A stretch of 64,000 nt of DNA from Mycolicibacterium sp. GF69. GTDB taxonomy: Bacteria; Actinomycetota; Actinomycetes; Mycobacteriales; Mycobacteriaceae. The stretch is taken from positions 1 to 64,000 of the forward strand of contig NZ_QMEW01000011.1 of assembly GCF_003284965.1 (NCBI RefSeq), written 5' to 3'. A program made the translations under genes and the position numbers. The stretch's first letter is position 1; every line of letters begins with the position of its first letter. Below the pieces are notes generated by a model. The model saw nothing but the letters and a program-made list of their open reading frames with translations, was not told the DNA's origin and searched no databases. This document shows positions 8,270-16,442 of the stretch, piece by piece.

Positions 8270-9150
8270 TGACCGACCTCACCACCCAGACGCCCGCCCA
8301 AATCGACACCACCCTCAACGAATTGGGATTCCAACGAGCCAAACTCATCGCCCACGCCGACAGCCTGCGCAGCTCCGCACACCACGCCCGCACCGGCCGC
8401 TACCCCGACCCGGCGCGCGCCGCCCGCCTCGACGCCCAGGCCGACGAGTACGCACCCAAGATCGCCGCGATCAACGACCAAATGCGCCCCTACCACGACG
8501 AATACGACCGCCGCGGCGGCTGGACCCGAGCCTTCCTCGTCCAGAACGCCGGCGGCCACGTCCACAGCTCCATGGGCTGCGCCACCTGCTACCCGAGCAC
8601 GAAATTTGCCTGGCTTACCGACTACAGTGGACATGACGAAGAGGGCATCGTCTCTGCCGCGTCGGAACTCGCATGTACTACCTGCTATCCGTCAGCCCCA
8701 GTGGAAGTCCTTGCCCGCGTTGGCGAAATCCGCCGGCCCACCGACCTTGAACGCGAACAACGCGCCGCCGAGAAGACCGCCAAGCACGCCGCGGCCGCCG
8801 CAGCCGCCGTGGTCGACCCCACCACCGGCAAGACGCTCTTCAAGACCGAACGCGCCGCAACCAACGCAATCGCCTCAGCGCTGGACAGCCTGCACTGGTA
8901 CGGCGACGGCCATCCCTCCGCCGAGGAATGGCAGCGCACCGTCGACACCACCGTCGCGGCCCTGGCCGCCAAACTCGGCCGCGACGCCGACGCCATCGAG
9001 ACCGAATGCCGCCAACGCGCGGACAAGAAGTTCGCCGGCACCGCCCGCAAGACGTTGCGTGAACTCAAGCGCCAGCGCGGCGACATCATCGTCGAGGACC
9101 TCATGCCCGGCCTGCAGAGCTGGATCGAGCAGAACGGCATCCCCGCCTAA
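8269..9150 (+). CDS. hypothetical protein with paired CxxC zinc-like motif
   Basis: 293 residues. After a helical N-terminus (about 1-85) comes HVHSSMGCATCYP and, 30 residues on, ELACTTCYP: two CxTCYP knots plus a His that look like a zinc-binding unit. The C-terminal half is helical and charged (AEKTAKHAAAAAAAV; LRELKRQRGDIIVEDLMPG). Proteins of this general build are common in actinobacterial phages and plasmids. The stop overlaps that of the opposing ligase gene by four bases. Confidence 0.75.
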   Translation: MTDLTTQTPAQIDTTLNELGFQRAKLIAHADSLRSSAHHARTGRYPDPARAARLDAQADEYAPKIAAINDQMRPYHDEYDRRGGWTRAFLVQNAGGHVHSSMGCATCYPSTKFAWLTDYSGHDEEGIVSAASELACTTCYPSAPVEVLARVGEIRRPTDLEREQRAAEKTAKHAAAAAAAVVDPTTGKTLFKTERAATNAIASALDSLHWYGDGHPSAEEWQRTVDTTVAALAAKLGRDADAIETECRQRADKKFAGTARKTLRELKRQRGDIIVEDLMPGLQSWIEQNGIPA

Positions 9151-10115
9151 AGCACTGTGGGCAAACGAGTTTCGCTGACATGGACCTCGCGAAGCCCTTT
9201 CCAGCTAGCGTGTCGAAGACCTCGCCCCGGTGCCCACTCACGGAAGGCCACCTCGCCCACGTGATGCGGTGTCACCCACCGCCAACCATGCTGTTCACCA
9301 GGATTCACCACCGGGGGGACCTCGCACACAAGCGGGTGCAGGATCTCGAACAGCTGCCGACGCATCACTGCGCTGAACCCCGTGCCGACCTGCCCGACCA
9401 GCTCCAAGGCGCCATCGTCGCGGTAACCCGCCACCAACAACGCTCCAACCCGCCCAGGCGGACCGGCGAACGCCACCAACGCAAGCTCGGCCGTCTGTCG
9501 CACAGGGCTTTTCACCCACCAGGGCGATCGCCCCTCCCGGTAAGGGGAGTCCACCCGCTTCGAGACCACACCCTCCATCTGGTGCTCCCGGGCCACCTCA
9601 AGCATGTCCGCAGCCGGCACACCGAAGAACGCCTTCGGCACCGTCAACACCCCAGGCTCCTCGGACACTAACGACTCCAACACTTCGCGTCGCTTCACGT
9701 ACGGCTCGCCAGTGAGATCACGCCCGCCGGCCGCAATGACGTCAAAAGCCATGAGCCGCACAGGAACCTCACGCAAGAGGGTAGGTCCAGGCCTCCGCTG
9801 CTGCGGCCAACGGCGCTGCAACCGCGCGAACGACGGACGCCCCTGCGCATCGAGCGCGACGATCTCACCATCGAGCACCACCGACTTGGCCGCGACAATC
9901 TGACCCACTGAAGTCAGCTCCGGGAATGTCCGGGTGATGTCCGCACCGTTCCTGGAGAAGATCACGACCTCGCCGTGCTCGACGATCAGACTGGCCCGCT
10001 GTCCATCAAACTTCCACTCCACGGCCCACTGATCACCGGCAGGCGGGGGACCGAGGGTCGCCAGCATCGGCGCCGGCGTCGCCCGCCGGCGCACCACAGA
10101 ACGCACAGTGGCCAC
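9147..10115 (-). CDS. ATP-dependent DNA ligase (LigC/LigD-ligase type)
   Basis: 322 residues, the length of a minimal ligase with adenylation and OB domains. The nucleotidyl-acceptor lysine lies in VEWKFDGQRASL (K35). Later ligase motifs are visible: VVLDGEIVAL, LMAFDVIAA, MEGVVSKRVDSPYREGR and the PWWVKSP lysine motif. The OB domain ends with HASWKGLREV. Such enzymes act in nick sealing and end joining in mycobacteria. It is flanked by, and convergent with, the 8269 gene; the FtsK-like gene 10146-10904 lies upstream on the same strand. Confidence 0.9.
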   Translation of the reverse strand: MATVRSVVRRRATPAPMLATLGPPPAGDQWAVEWKFDGQRASLIVEHGEVVIFSRNGADITRTFPELTSVGQIVAAKSVVLDGEIVALDAQGRPSFARLQRRWPQQRRPGPTLLREVPVRLMAFDVIAAGGRDLTGEPYVKRREVLESLVSEEPGVLTVPKAFFGVPAADMLEVAREHQMEGVVSKRVDSPYREGRSPWWVKSPVRQTAELALVAFAGPPGRVGALLVAGYRDDGALELVGQVGTGFSAVMRRQLFEILHPLVCEVPPVVNPGEQHGWRWVTPHHVGEVAFREWAPGRGLRHASWKGLREVHVSETRLPTVL

Positions 10116-10145
10116 CTATCGACGGTACGTCCACCCGCGGATCAC

Positions 10146-10904
10146 CTACACGGGCTCGAACCGGAAGCGCACATCCTGATCGGACACTCTGCAGCGGTGA
10201 ACATCGACACCATCGGAGCGCTGCAACAAGCCCTCACCCATCCGCAGATCACTGAAGCTGGGGCTCTTCAACCGGATCCCCGTCGAAATATTGTCTGCAG
10301 CAGCCGAACCCGCGATGCCCAGCGCGGCGGCCACCAGCTCATGCTGCATAGTGAGAACGAGGTGGATGCCCAGAGAACGCCCCTCCTTCACAAGGGAACG
10401 CAGCGTCCCGCCACTCGACACGAATCTGACCGTACGAGGCTGCGTAAGCCATCCGTCGCAGTCATCGATCAGGACTACCGCCGGATTGCCAGCACCGTTC
10501 TTCCGCGCCCGATCTTCCGTCAGCCGCACGAGGTCATCAAGCATCGTCGTTGGGTCCAACACCGTCACGGTTGACGGCAGACGACCCTTCGCCAGCCGAC
10601 TATGCACGAACACCTCGGGCGCTGGGCGCTCATCCTCAACCAGCGACCGGGCAATGCGCTCAACCAGCACACTCTTCCCGCTGCCGGTCCTGCCGGTGAT
10701 GAAGCAGTGCGGACCAGAACCGCCGCGAGACGGCTCCGCCAGATCAAGAGTCACCGCGGCACCGTCGTTGTCCAAACCCAGATGTGCAACGAGATTGGGG
10801 CGGCGATCAGCAGTATCCACGTCCCGCAGGGCCTGGCTGTAGGGCTTACCGGTCTCTGCCTGGTACTGGCGCGCGGCCTTCTTATGAGCGTTATTGGTCG
10901 TCAT
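10146..10904 (-). CDS. FtsK-like P-loop ATPase 1
   Basis: 252 residues. A short N-terminal motif (HKKAARQYQAETGKPYSQALRDV, residues 7-29) is shared with two other proteins in the window (11668-12462, 16443-17435). Then GPHCFITGRTGSGKSVLVER gives the Walker A (about 67-86), resembling the EccC/FtsK ATPase core, and PAVVLIDDCDGW gives a Walker B. It is much smaller than FtsK or EccC and has no membrane segment. ATG 10904 follows GGGGAG, and the paralogue starts at the matching position. Possibly a cytosolic partner of DNA or ESX transfer; inference only. Confidence 0.78.
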   Translation of the reverse strand: MTTNNAHKKAARQYQAETGKPYSQALRDVDTADRRPNLVAHLGLDNDGAAVTLDLAEPSRGGSGPHCFITGRTGSGKSVLVERIARSLVEDERPAPEVFVHSRLAKGRLPSTVTVLDPTTMLDDLVRLTEDRARKNGAGNPAVVLIDDCDGWLTQPRTVRFVSSGGTLRSLVKEGRSLGIHLVLTMQHELVAAALGIAGSAAADNISTGIRLKSPSFSDLRMGEGLLQRSDGVDVHRCRVSDQDVRFRFEPV

Positions 10905-10942
10905 GAGAGCAGAACTCCCCTTTCCGATACGGCGACCGGACA

Positions 10943-11040
10943 GCCCACATCTGACCCGGCGCACTACATGGACTCGGGGGTGTCCGCGGGACCCTGAGGG
11001 ACTTGTCTCGCTTCGTACATCTCGACGAGCCGATGTGGGC
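10943..11040. promoter_or_regulatory. long-range inverted repeat upstream of FtsK-like gene 1
   Basis: GCCCACATC at 10943-10951 and its exact complement GATGTGGGC at 11032-11040, separated by 80 bases, lie upstream of ATG 10904. The paralogous gene 11668-12462 has the same pair (12497-12505 and 12578-12586). Conservation of both arms in two promoters suggests a protein-binding pair, perhaps with looping. The remaining sequence up to 11192 shows no gene. Confidence 0.55.
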
Positions 11041-11192
11041 GGCAGGTGTCGATAGCCGAGGATCAGGCCGCCGCGGTGGCAGCCATGAATATGGTAACCA
11101 CGCGCTGACCAGCAGAAGGCTCGCGACAGCACGCGACTTTCTGGCACTCAACCAGCGCGTTCCGACAGCAGGCCCCCGCTAAGTGGGTGCAG

Positions 11193-11663
11193 TCATTCCG
11201 TCCTGGTGCGGCGGTCGGCCGCGCCGACCTCGCTGTCTCCGAGGCCGGCGCTACTCATCGCACCGCGCACAAGATCAAATACCTCCGCAGCGTTGTACGG
11301 CCGACCGCCGGACGCGCTGAGCAGAGCCACGAACTGAGCGAAAAGGACGTCAAATAGATGCACGTCAGTGCGCCAGGCCCAGACGAAGAGGCGCCCGGTG
11401 TCGATGCCTGCCCCGATACTGCTGCCCGAGTCTCTCTTCTGACTGATTGTTTCGACTTCGCGGTGCAGCACTGCCGTAGCCATGGCAGTTAACAGAGCGT
11501 CCTGGTCGATGATCCGCGCCGTCGCCGGCACCAGATGGGCCACCACCTCGCTGCCCTTCACGATGTGCGTCATGCGCCCCTCACGCGCCTCAGTAAGCAG
11601 CACGTTGAAGGTGTTTCTGGCGTCGGTAACGGAGACCAGGCGGTCGGAGTTGGCGAGGACCAT
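11193..11663 (-). CDS. Phd/YefM-like antitoxin-domain protein
   Basis: 156 residues. The first 50 (RLVSVTDARNTFNVLLTEAREGRMTHIVKGSEVVAHLVPA) match the Phd/YefM DNA-binding fold. The C-terminal 100 residues are longer than a normal antitoxin and not recognised. No toxin-like gene lies next to it; instead it starts four bases after the stop of the FtsK-like gene 11668-12462, so these two form an operon. It may be a regulator built on an antitoxin fold. Confidence 0.7.
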   Translation of the reverse strand: MVLANSDRLVSVTDARNTFNVLLTEAREGRMTHIVKGSEVVAHLVPATARIIDQDALLTAMATAVLHREVETISQKRDSGSSIGAGIDTGRLFVWAWRTDVHLFDVLFAQFVALLSASGGRPYNAAEVFDLVRGAMSSAGLGDSEVGAADRRTRTE

Positions 11664-11667
11664 GCGC

Positions 11668-12462
11668 CTACACCGACTTGGCGAGATCGAAGTCGGTCAG
11701 CACATGGTCGGCCCGGCCGCGCTCGATCGTGCGTAGCGTCCCGCGGCCGTCGCCGCGGTTGAAGATCGCCGCAGTCGTCATGCTGGCCAGCAGTCCGCTG
11801 CCCAGCGCCGCGGCGCGCACGACTCGTTCGAGCACCAGCGCGGGGGACATGTCATCCGCGGAGGTCAGAGCGGTGGGCGGGGCAATCGGCGTCCCCATCA
11901 CGAGGTTGATGCCGGCCGACCGACCCACGCGCAACCAGCGCGCCAACTCCTGCGAGCGCGCCCAGATGCCGTCACGGTCTTCAATCAGCACCACCGTCGT
12001 CGGCACCTGGTGGCCGTGCTGGCGGGCGTCCTCGATGTCGCGCGCGCCGATCGACCGGAAGAACTCGTACCGGGACTGAAGCAGCTCGTCGACGATCTCG
12101 GCCAACTCCCCGGCGTCGACCCGGCGATAGTGCGTCACCTGCAACTGCACGTCCTCGCCCGCGCAGAGCACCAACTCGAGGTCACCCGGAGCTTGCCCGG
12201 CGGCGAGCCCGGCGGCCAGCACGGCCAGCAGGGACGACACCTCATCGCCGACGACGACGCAGTGTGGACCGCTCCCGCCTTGGCTCTCCCACTCCAGATT
12301 CACCTCGACCGCTCGGCCGTCGAGGCCAGTGCCGAGAACCGCTGTCAGCGGCCGCCGGGCCCGCTCCTTGGACACCTGCCGCAGAGCGCGGGTGTAGGAC
12401 GTGCCCGGATTGGCCGCCTGATACTCACGAGCGGCACGCTTGCGGGATTCGTTGTCAGACAA
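11668..12462 (-). CDS. FtsK-like P-loop ATPase family protein 2, degenerate Walker A
   Basis: 264 residues, paralogue of 10146-10904: N-terminal SRKRAAREYQAANPGTSYTRALRQV, then GGSGPHCVVVGDEVSSLLAVLA where the P-loop should be. The GKS/T of Walker A is missing (GDEVSSLL), so ATP binding is doubtful, while TTVVLIEDRDGIW still resembles the Walker B strand. TTG 12462 behind GGGAG is taken as start because it aligns with ATG of the paralogue; the frame is open to 12537. It may be a regulatory or inactive partner of an active copy. Confidence 0.7.
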   Translation of the reverse strand: MSDNESRKRAAREYQAANPGTSYTRALRQVSKERARRPLTAVLGTGLDGRAVEVNLEWESQGGSGPHCVVVGDEVSSLLAVLAAGLAAGQAPGDLELVLCAGEDVQLQVTHYRRVDAGELAEIVDELLQSRYEFFRSIGARDIEDARQHGHQVPTTVVLIEDRDGIWARSQELARWLRVGRSAGINLVMGTPIAPPTALTSADDMSPALVLERVVRAAALGSGLLASMTTAAIFNRGDGRGTLRTIERGRADHVLTDFDLAKSV

Positions 12463-12496
12463 GGGAATCTCCCATTCAAAGTCGTTCCTCCGCGTC

Positions 12497-12586
12497 GCCC
12501 ACATCTGCGCGGAAGTGCCTTTGCTGGGTAGCTGCACGGAACCCGTGGGGTCTTGTCCCGGTCTGAGTGACTGGCCGATGTGGGCG
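12497..12586. promoter_or_regulatory. long-range inverted repeat upstream of FtsK-like gene 2
   Basis: GCCCACATC at 12497-12505 and GATGTGGGC at 12578-12586 (72 bases apart) repeat the arrangement at 10943-11040. The left arm is 35 bases from TTG 12462, the same distance class as in the paralogue. Confidence 0.55.
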
Positions 12587-12744
12587 ACTGCAGTCGATGC
12601 CGGGATTCACGCCACCGTGTGCGGCGATACGCAGAGTCTAGGACCGAACGACCGCCCGAACCGCTGCCGGCGCCCGTACGAATGTGAGCTGCAAAGTGGT
12701 GCGCCCCCGGCCGCAGGGGGGGAGGAGCGGCCAGGGGCGCGGTG

Positions 12745-12769
12745 ACGTCCTTCGGGGGGTCAAGGACGT
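12745..12769 (-). terminator. possible hairpin 3' of hicB-like gene
   Basis: ACGTCCTT and AAGGACGT form an 8-bp stem with a 9-base loop, about 85 bases past the hicB-like stop in that gene's direction. No T-tract follows, so termination is uncertain. The rest of 12587-12853 holds no gene I can support. Confidence 0.3.
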
Positions 12770-12853
12770 GAAAATCACGCTAGCACCGCACATTGACCAA
12801 ACCCGTGCTGCCAGTACCTGGAAACTTTCCGGTTGGGCCAGATGCTGCGCTGT

Positions 12854-13519
12854 CTAGGACAACTCGATAAGCGACGGCCTCTTCACGCGAACGTTGGGCA
12901 CGATGAACGCGGGGCGGCGCCCCTGGTCGTCTTCGCTGAACACCATGAGGGTGCCGTTCGGCATGACCTGCGCCCCGGTGGGAGAGAGCCCGCCCGGAAG
13001 AAACCGGTCCGCGGGCACGTCGACGACGCCCTGCGTGAACGCCTCTCGCACCACCCGCCACGTTTCAGCCACGCGATCCCGGATGCCATGCGGGGCAGTC
13101 TCCGTCGTCGGCAGGATCGTCTGCGGGACGTCGATGACGACCGGCAGGCCGGCCGTGGGCTCCGCAACCGGCGGGGCGGTGACGTTCACGTTGATCGCGG
13201 CGAGCTTCTGGTTGAGCCACTGATTCACTGAGACACCTTGTTCGGCGGCCTCGATCGTGAGCTTGCGGTGCTGATCGGGGGACGTGCGGAGCGCAATCTT
13301 GCCCGAGTAGCGACGGTCCGCCAGTGGCTCGGGCAGCGACTCGCCCGAGTCGTCCATGTCCGCAACGACCTGCGCAACAACCTCGACGATGCCCGTCATC
13401 GCCTCAACAGGAGACGGAGCAAGCCAGGACAACGACGGGAATTCCGCGACCAGGCCAACGAATTCGCTGTCCTCGGGGGACCACTCAACCCGGTAGGTGT
13501 AGTGCCGGTCGGTCTTCAT
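12854..13519 (-). CDS. hicB: HicB-family antitoxin with long C-terminal extension
   Basis: 221 residues; ordinary HicB proteins are about 80-150. Residues 1-75 are the partial RNase H-like HicB fold (YRVEWSPEDSEFVGLVAEFPSLSWLA). Residues 75-107 form a ribbon-helix-helix (KIALRTSPDQHRKLTIEAA, then GVSVNQWLNQKLA) that would bind DNA. The last 110 residues are an extra segment of unknown role, with PNGTLMVFSEDDQGRRPAF near the end. The start overlaps the hicA stop, so the pair is coupled. The palindrome at 13771-13798 is a likely binding site. Confidence 0.82.
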   Translation of the reverse strand: MKTDRHYTYRVEWSPEDSEFVGLVAEFPSLSWLAPSPVEAMTGIVEVVAQVVADMDDSGESLPEPLADRRYSGKIALRTSPDQHRKLTIEAAEQGVSVNQWLNQKLAAINVNVTAPPVAEPTAGLPVVIDVPQTILPTTETAPHGIRDRVAETWRVVREAFTQGVVDVPADRFLPGGLSPTGAQVMPNGTLMVFSEDDQGRRPAFIVPNVRVKRPSLIELS

Positions 13520-13767
13520 CGGACTCCTCCTTTGAGCTTGTCGATCGCAGCCAGGGCCTGCCGCACCTGATAAGCCTTGGCCTTGCCGCCCTTGTTCTGG
13601 ATGTTGATACGCGGGTCACCGGGCCACGGCATCTTGAACACGACGTGGCTGCTGCCTGTGTTGCGGGGCTGCCCGAAATACTCGACACACACCTTCATCA
13701 GGTCAGCGAAGGACACCCCGGCAGGATTGGCCCGCATCTCGGCCTCAATTCTGTCGACCCGCGTCAT
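13516..13767 (-). CDS. hicA: HicA-family mRNA interferase toxin
   Basis: 83 residues. HicA toxins cut mRNA using a small dsRBD-like fold with an essential His; here the glycine-serine-His segment RNTGSSHVVFKMPW (about residues 35-48) is the expected active site. The C-terminal NKGGKAKAYQVRQALAAID also fits the family. A TAGCAT -10-like box six bases before ATG 13767 suggests a leaderless mRNA. hicB overlaps its end. Confidence 0.85.
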   Translation of the reverse strand: MTRVDRIEAEMRANPAGVSFADLMKVCVEYFGQPRNTGSSHVVFKMPWPGDPRINIQNKGGKAKAYQVRQALAAIDKLKGGVR

Positions 13768-13770
13768 AAA

Positions 13771-13798
13771 GTCATGCTATCACGGGCGATAGCATGAC
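13771..13798. promoter_or_regulatory. hicAB operator/promoter palindrome
   Basis: GTCATGCTATC and GATAGCATGAC form a perfect 11-bp inverted repeat with a 6-base spacer, three bases upstream of hicA. A TAGCAT box is present on each strand, so the site could drive both hicA and the rightward ART1 gene. The HicB ribbon-helix-helix is the likely ligand (inference). Confidence 0.7.
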
Positions 13799-13929
13799 GC
13801 CACAGGCGATACTGCCTGTCGGGCTGAGCAGTTCCGGCCTCCCCGACAAACAGCTGAGACGCCGCGCGACGGAAAATGCGGCGCACACCGGTACTTCTCC
13901 ATCGAACGACCACAAGAAGGAGGACACCG

Positions 13930-13962
13930 GTGTCCGGCAACCGCGACGCACCCGAGCACTGA
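13930..13962 (+). CDS. possible 10-residue leader peptide before ART1
   Basis: GTG 13930 has a strong AAGAAGGAGG site at the right distance and encodes ten codons ending in TGA two bases before ATG of ART1. ART1 itself has no ribosome-binding site of its own, so it may depend on re-initiation after this leader. The alternative is that this is a start for a short non-functional frame. Confidence 0.4.
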   Translation: MSGNRDAPEH

Positions 13963-13964
13963 CC

Positions 13965-15686
13965 ATGTGCCTGGCCACCAAAGACCCCGGCGGACCCCGC
14001 CGATGCTCAGGCGACACCCGCGCCGCCTACCAGAAGTCCACGGCCGCCACCGACGCCCTCGCCGCGCAGGCCCAACTGCTGCACACCGAACTGACGGTCC
14101 GCACGGTCACCGAGCACCTCGGCGCCGCCCCCGGCCCCCAGCGCGACGAGCTGCTCGCCACCCTCACCGACACCGACGTCGACGCGCTCATCACCGCATG
14201 CCGCGCAGACATCCGCCCAGACGTCGACGCCGCCTTCGCGACCCTGCCGCCGCACCTGACCGGCGCCGTACGAGACACCACCATCGCCGAGCACGGGCAG
14301 ATCTCCCTCCACCGCCCCGGCGGCCTCGTCGACACCACGCCGGCGACCCTGCTCGGCGCCAACACCGCGGTGTACCGAACGCGCCGCGGCGACTACGCCA
14401 TCGCCTACCGCGACGGTGAGGCCTACCGCACTCTGGCCACCGCCTCCAAGTACAAGACCGCCGTCACGATGGCCAACCGCATCCCCGTCCTCACCCCACT
14501 CGACCACCCCCCAGGCGGCATCGACGATCTCCAGCAGCAGGCGTACCGATCCCACGCCGACACCGCGCTGCAGCTGGCCACCCAGGCGGCCTACGGCCGG
14601 CTCCCCAGTCCCGACGAGCAGCAGGCGTTCCTGGCAGAACACCTGACCCATGCCCGGGACGAGATCGTCGATGCCGCCGCCACACCGCTGCGCACCGAGC
14701 TGCTCGACGCCACCGCCCGACACCACCACCGTCAGCGCCTGGCCGCCGCAGAAGCCGCCGGCCAGGCCGCCCGCCACGCCGCCACACAGTCAGGGGACAA
14801 CCCCGAGCAGGCCTACACCACCGCCTACCACCACGCCCTGGGTACACCGACCCGCGGCGGCGCACGCATCCCGCACTTCGCGCACCACACCCTGCCCGCG
14901 CCCAGCCTCGGCGACGCCACACACAATCTGCTGCAGCACAGCGGAATCCGCTCCTACGGCACCGAAACCGCTCGCGACTACACCGTCATCACCCGGCGCA
15001 GCGGAGACCTGAAAGCCTGGGGACTGCACGACGTCTATGGCACGCTGCGCATCACCCCGATCGGCGACCTCGCCAAGACCCACGCCCGCTTCGTCAACAC
15101 CGTTCTCACCGCCGACGAACGAGACGCGCTGCGCACCTACACCAGCGGCCGGCACATCGGATCCGGGGCCTACATCCAGATCAATGATGTCTTCACCGGC
15201 CGCACCACCTCACCCACGCCGGCGATCGCCAACACCTGCACCCACCTGCGCAGCGCGTTCGACAAGTACGCCCGCCACAACACCACCCGCGAACCCGTCA
15301 CCGTCATCCGCGGCACCCGCGTCCCCACTGGCTACGCCGGCACGCCGGCCGACTACCTAGCCACCGCGTTCCCCGTCGGCGCCAAAGTCGAACTGGGGCA
15401 GGTCGCCTCAGCCACCACCCGCACCGCCACGGCCACCCGATTCGCCGACCGCGGGTCAGGCTCCTACCTGATGGCCATCCGCACCCGCGACGGACTGCCG
15501 GTGAAGGCGATCTCCGCCAACGCCGGCGAAGACGAGGTGATCATCCCGCCCGGCACCGCACTGCGCTGCGTGCGCGTCGAGCCGGCGTCCGGCGTCGAGC
15601 GCCGGCCGACGGTGTACCTGGTCGCCGAGGACCTGGTGGCCGAGGCCGAATCCCAGGCCCTCAAGAGCAGCCAAAAAGCATCCTGA
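13965..15686 (+). CDS. ADP-ribosyltransferase toxin-like protein 1 with MC tag
   Basis: 573 residues. R-S-E class ADP-ribosyltransferases move ADP-ribose from NAD onto protein side chains, usually arginine. The three active-site blocks are visible: TVIRGTRVP (Arg, about 447), ASATTRTATATRFA (S-T-T block, about 485) and AGEDEVIIPPGT (E-x-E, about 520). The N-terminus carries the tag MCLATKDPGGPRRCSGDTRA shared with the ArdC-like and AbiEii-like proteins. The middle is helical and Ala-rich. From HALGTPTRGGARIPHF to the end it is clearly related to ART2 (51020-53185). It has no signal peptide. A dispersed element copy lies nine bases after the stop. Confidence 0.82.
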   Translation: MCLATKDPGGPRRCSGDTRAAYQKSTAATDALAAQAQLLHTELTVRTVTEHLGAAPGPQRDELLATLTDTDVDALITACRADIRPDVDAAFATLPPHLTGAVRDTTIAEHGQISLHRPGGLVDTTPATLLGANTAVYRTRRGDYAIAYRDGEAYRTLATASKYKTAVTMANRIPVLTPLDHPPGGIDDLQQQAYRSHADTALQLATQAAYGRLPSPDEQQAFLAEHLTHARDEIVDAAATPLRTELLDATARHHHRQRLAAAEAAGQAARHAATQSGDNPEQAYTTAYHHALGTPTRGGARIPHFAHHTLPAPSLGDATHNLLQHSGIRSYGTETARDYTVITRRSGDLKAWGLHDVYGTLRITPIGDLAKTHARFVNTVLTADERDALRTYTSGRHIGSGAYIQINDVFTGRTTSPTPAIANTCTHLRSAFDKYARHNTTREPVTVIRGTRVPTGYAGTPADYLATAFPVGAKVELGQVASATTRTATATRFADRGSGSYLMAIRTRDGLPVKAISANAGEDEVIIPPGTALRCVRVEPASGVERRPTVYLVAEDLVAEAESQALKSSQKAS

Positions 15687-15694
15687 ACAGCCAC

Positions 15695-15707
15695 AACGAC
15701 ACGTCCC
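15695..15707 (+). repeat. dispersed element copy 2
   Basis: AACGACACGTCCC, in the direction of ART1 and just after its stop; preceded by TGAACAGC, the outer half of the element. Confidence 0.6.
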
Positions 15708-15798
15708 TGCGCCATTGTCGGCCACGTTCGCCCGCGGCCCCGCCGACTACCCATGCACCGAGCGCCGGGCTGCTGCGCTGGAGCCGCCGCCGGCGGCA

Positions 15799-15811
15799 GG
15801 GACATGTCATT
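15799..15811 (-). repeat. dispersed element copy 3
   Basis: Minus-strand AATGACATGTCCC, 17 bases after the stop of the 15829-16137 gene and in its direction. Confidence 0.6.
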
Positions 15812-15828
15812 ACCCCAGCTCAGCGCAC

Positions 15829-16137
15829 TTACGGGGCGAGCGTCAGTGGGGGAGTGCCGCGGCCGCCGGCATCCAACAGCGCCACCAACACCTCGCCGGC
15901 AGCCCCACGAACATCCGACGGCCGGCCACACCGCTGCCACACCTCGTGCTCGGCCGAGTACCGCCACGGCCGGCGGAAGAACTCGACGACATCAACAGGG
16001 GACACCAAGAAGCCGGCCGCGGCGAGGATCTCGGCGAACCCACACAGCTCGTCGAAATCGGCGAACCACCGCCCATCCAGCTGCGCCGCGATCGAACGGG
16101 CCTGCTCCACCAACACCGCGTCATCGCTCACCCGCAT
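15829..16137 (-). CDS. hypothetical protein
   Basis: 102 residues from ATG 16137 (MRVSDDAVLVEQARSIAAQL). It is a mixed helical protein rich in Trp/Phe in the middle (DFDELCGFAEILAAAGFL; VEFFRRPWRYSAEHEVWQ). Not recognised; no catalytic motif. It lies alone between two dispersed-element copies (15799 and 16225), convergent with ART1 and divergent from the third FtsK-like gene. Confidence 0.6.
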   Translation of the reverse strand: MRVSDDAVLVEQARSIAAQLDGRWFADFDELCGFAEILAAAGFLVSPVDVVEFFRRPWRYSAEHEVWQRCGRPSDVRGAAGEVLVALLDAGGRGTPPLTLAP

Positions 16138-16224
16138 CACGCAACCAGCAGCGCCGCCCAGCACGCCAACCTGACGCTGATAAGCCCACTAATCGGCGGG
16201 CATGTCAGGTCGCCCACCAGGGAC

Positions 16225-16237
16225 GATGCCACGTCCC
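16225..16237 (+). repeat. dispersed element copy 4
   Basis: GATGCCACGTCCC in the divergent region between the genes starting at 16137 and 16443. A partial second site (GGGCATGTCAGG) lies at 16198-16209. The rest of 16138-16442 shows no gene. Confidence 0.55.
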
Positions 16238-16442
16238 CACCTTCCGCACGCACTCGCAGCCCTATCCTTGAGCCCATGCCGCCGGCGTGCGGCTGCACTC
16301 CTCGAACGGACGCCCCACACCAGCACCGCCTCCAGGACAACGCCCCCCGGGCGCCGCGCCCAGGAATGCCCGTTGCACCCGCGGCCGCCGCGGAAGGTGT
16401 GGATCCGCAACCCCGGCCGCGCGCACAACGAGGAGATCCGCC

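Noticed and set aside
10997..11012. GAGGGACTTGTCTCG as an element copy
   Set aside because: Only the GGGAC and TGTC parts match; several core positions differ. Kept out of the count.
11193..11663. Phd-like gene as half of a classical TA pair
   Set aside because: No toxin-like gene adjoins it; the operon partner is an FtsK-like protein.
12545..12560. GGGGTCTTGTCCCGG as an element copy
   Set aside because: Lacks the GAYRNCA half of the core.
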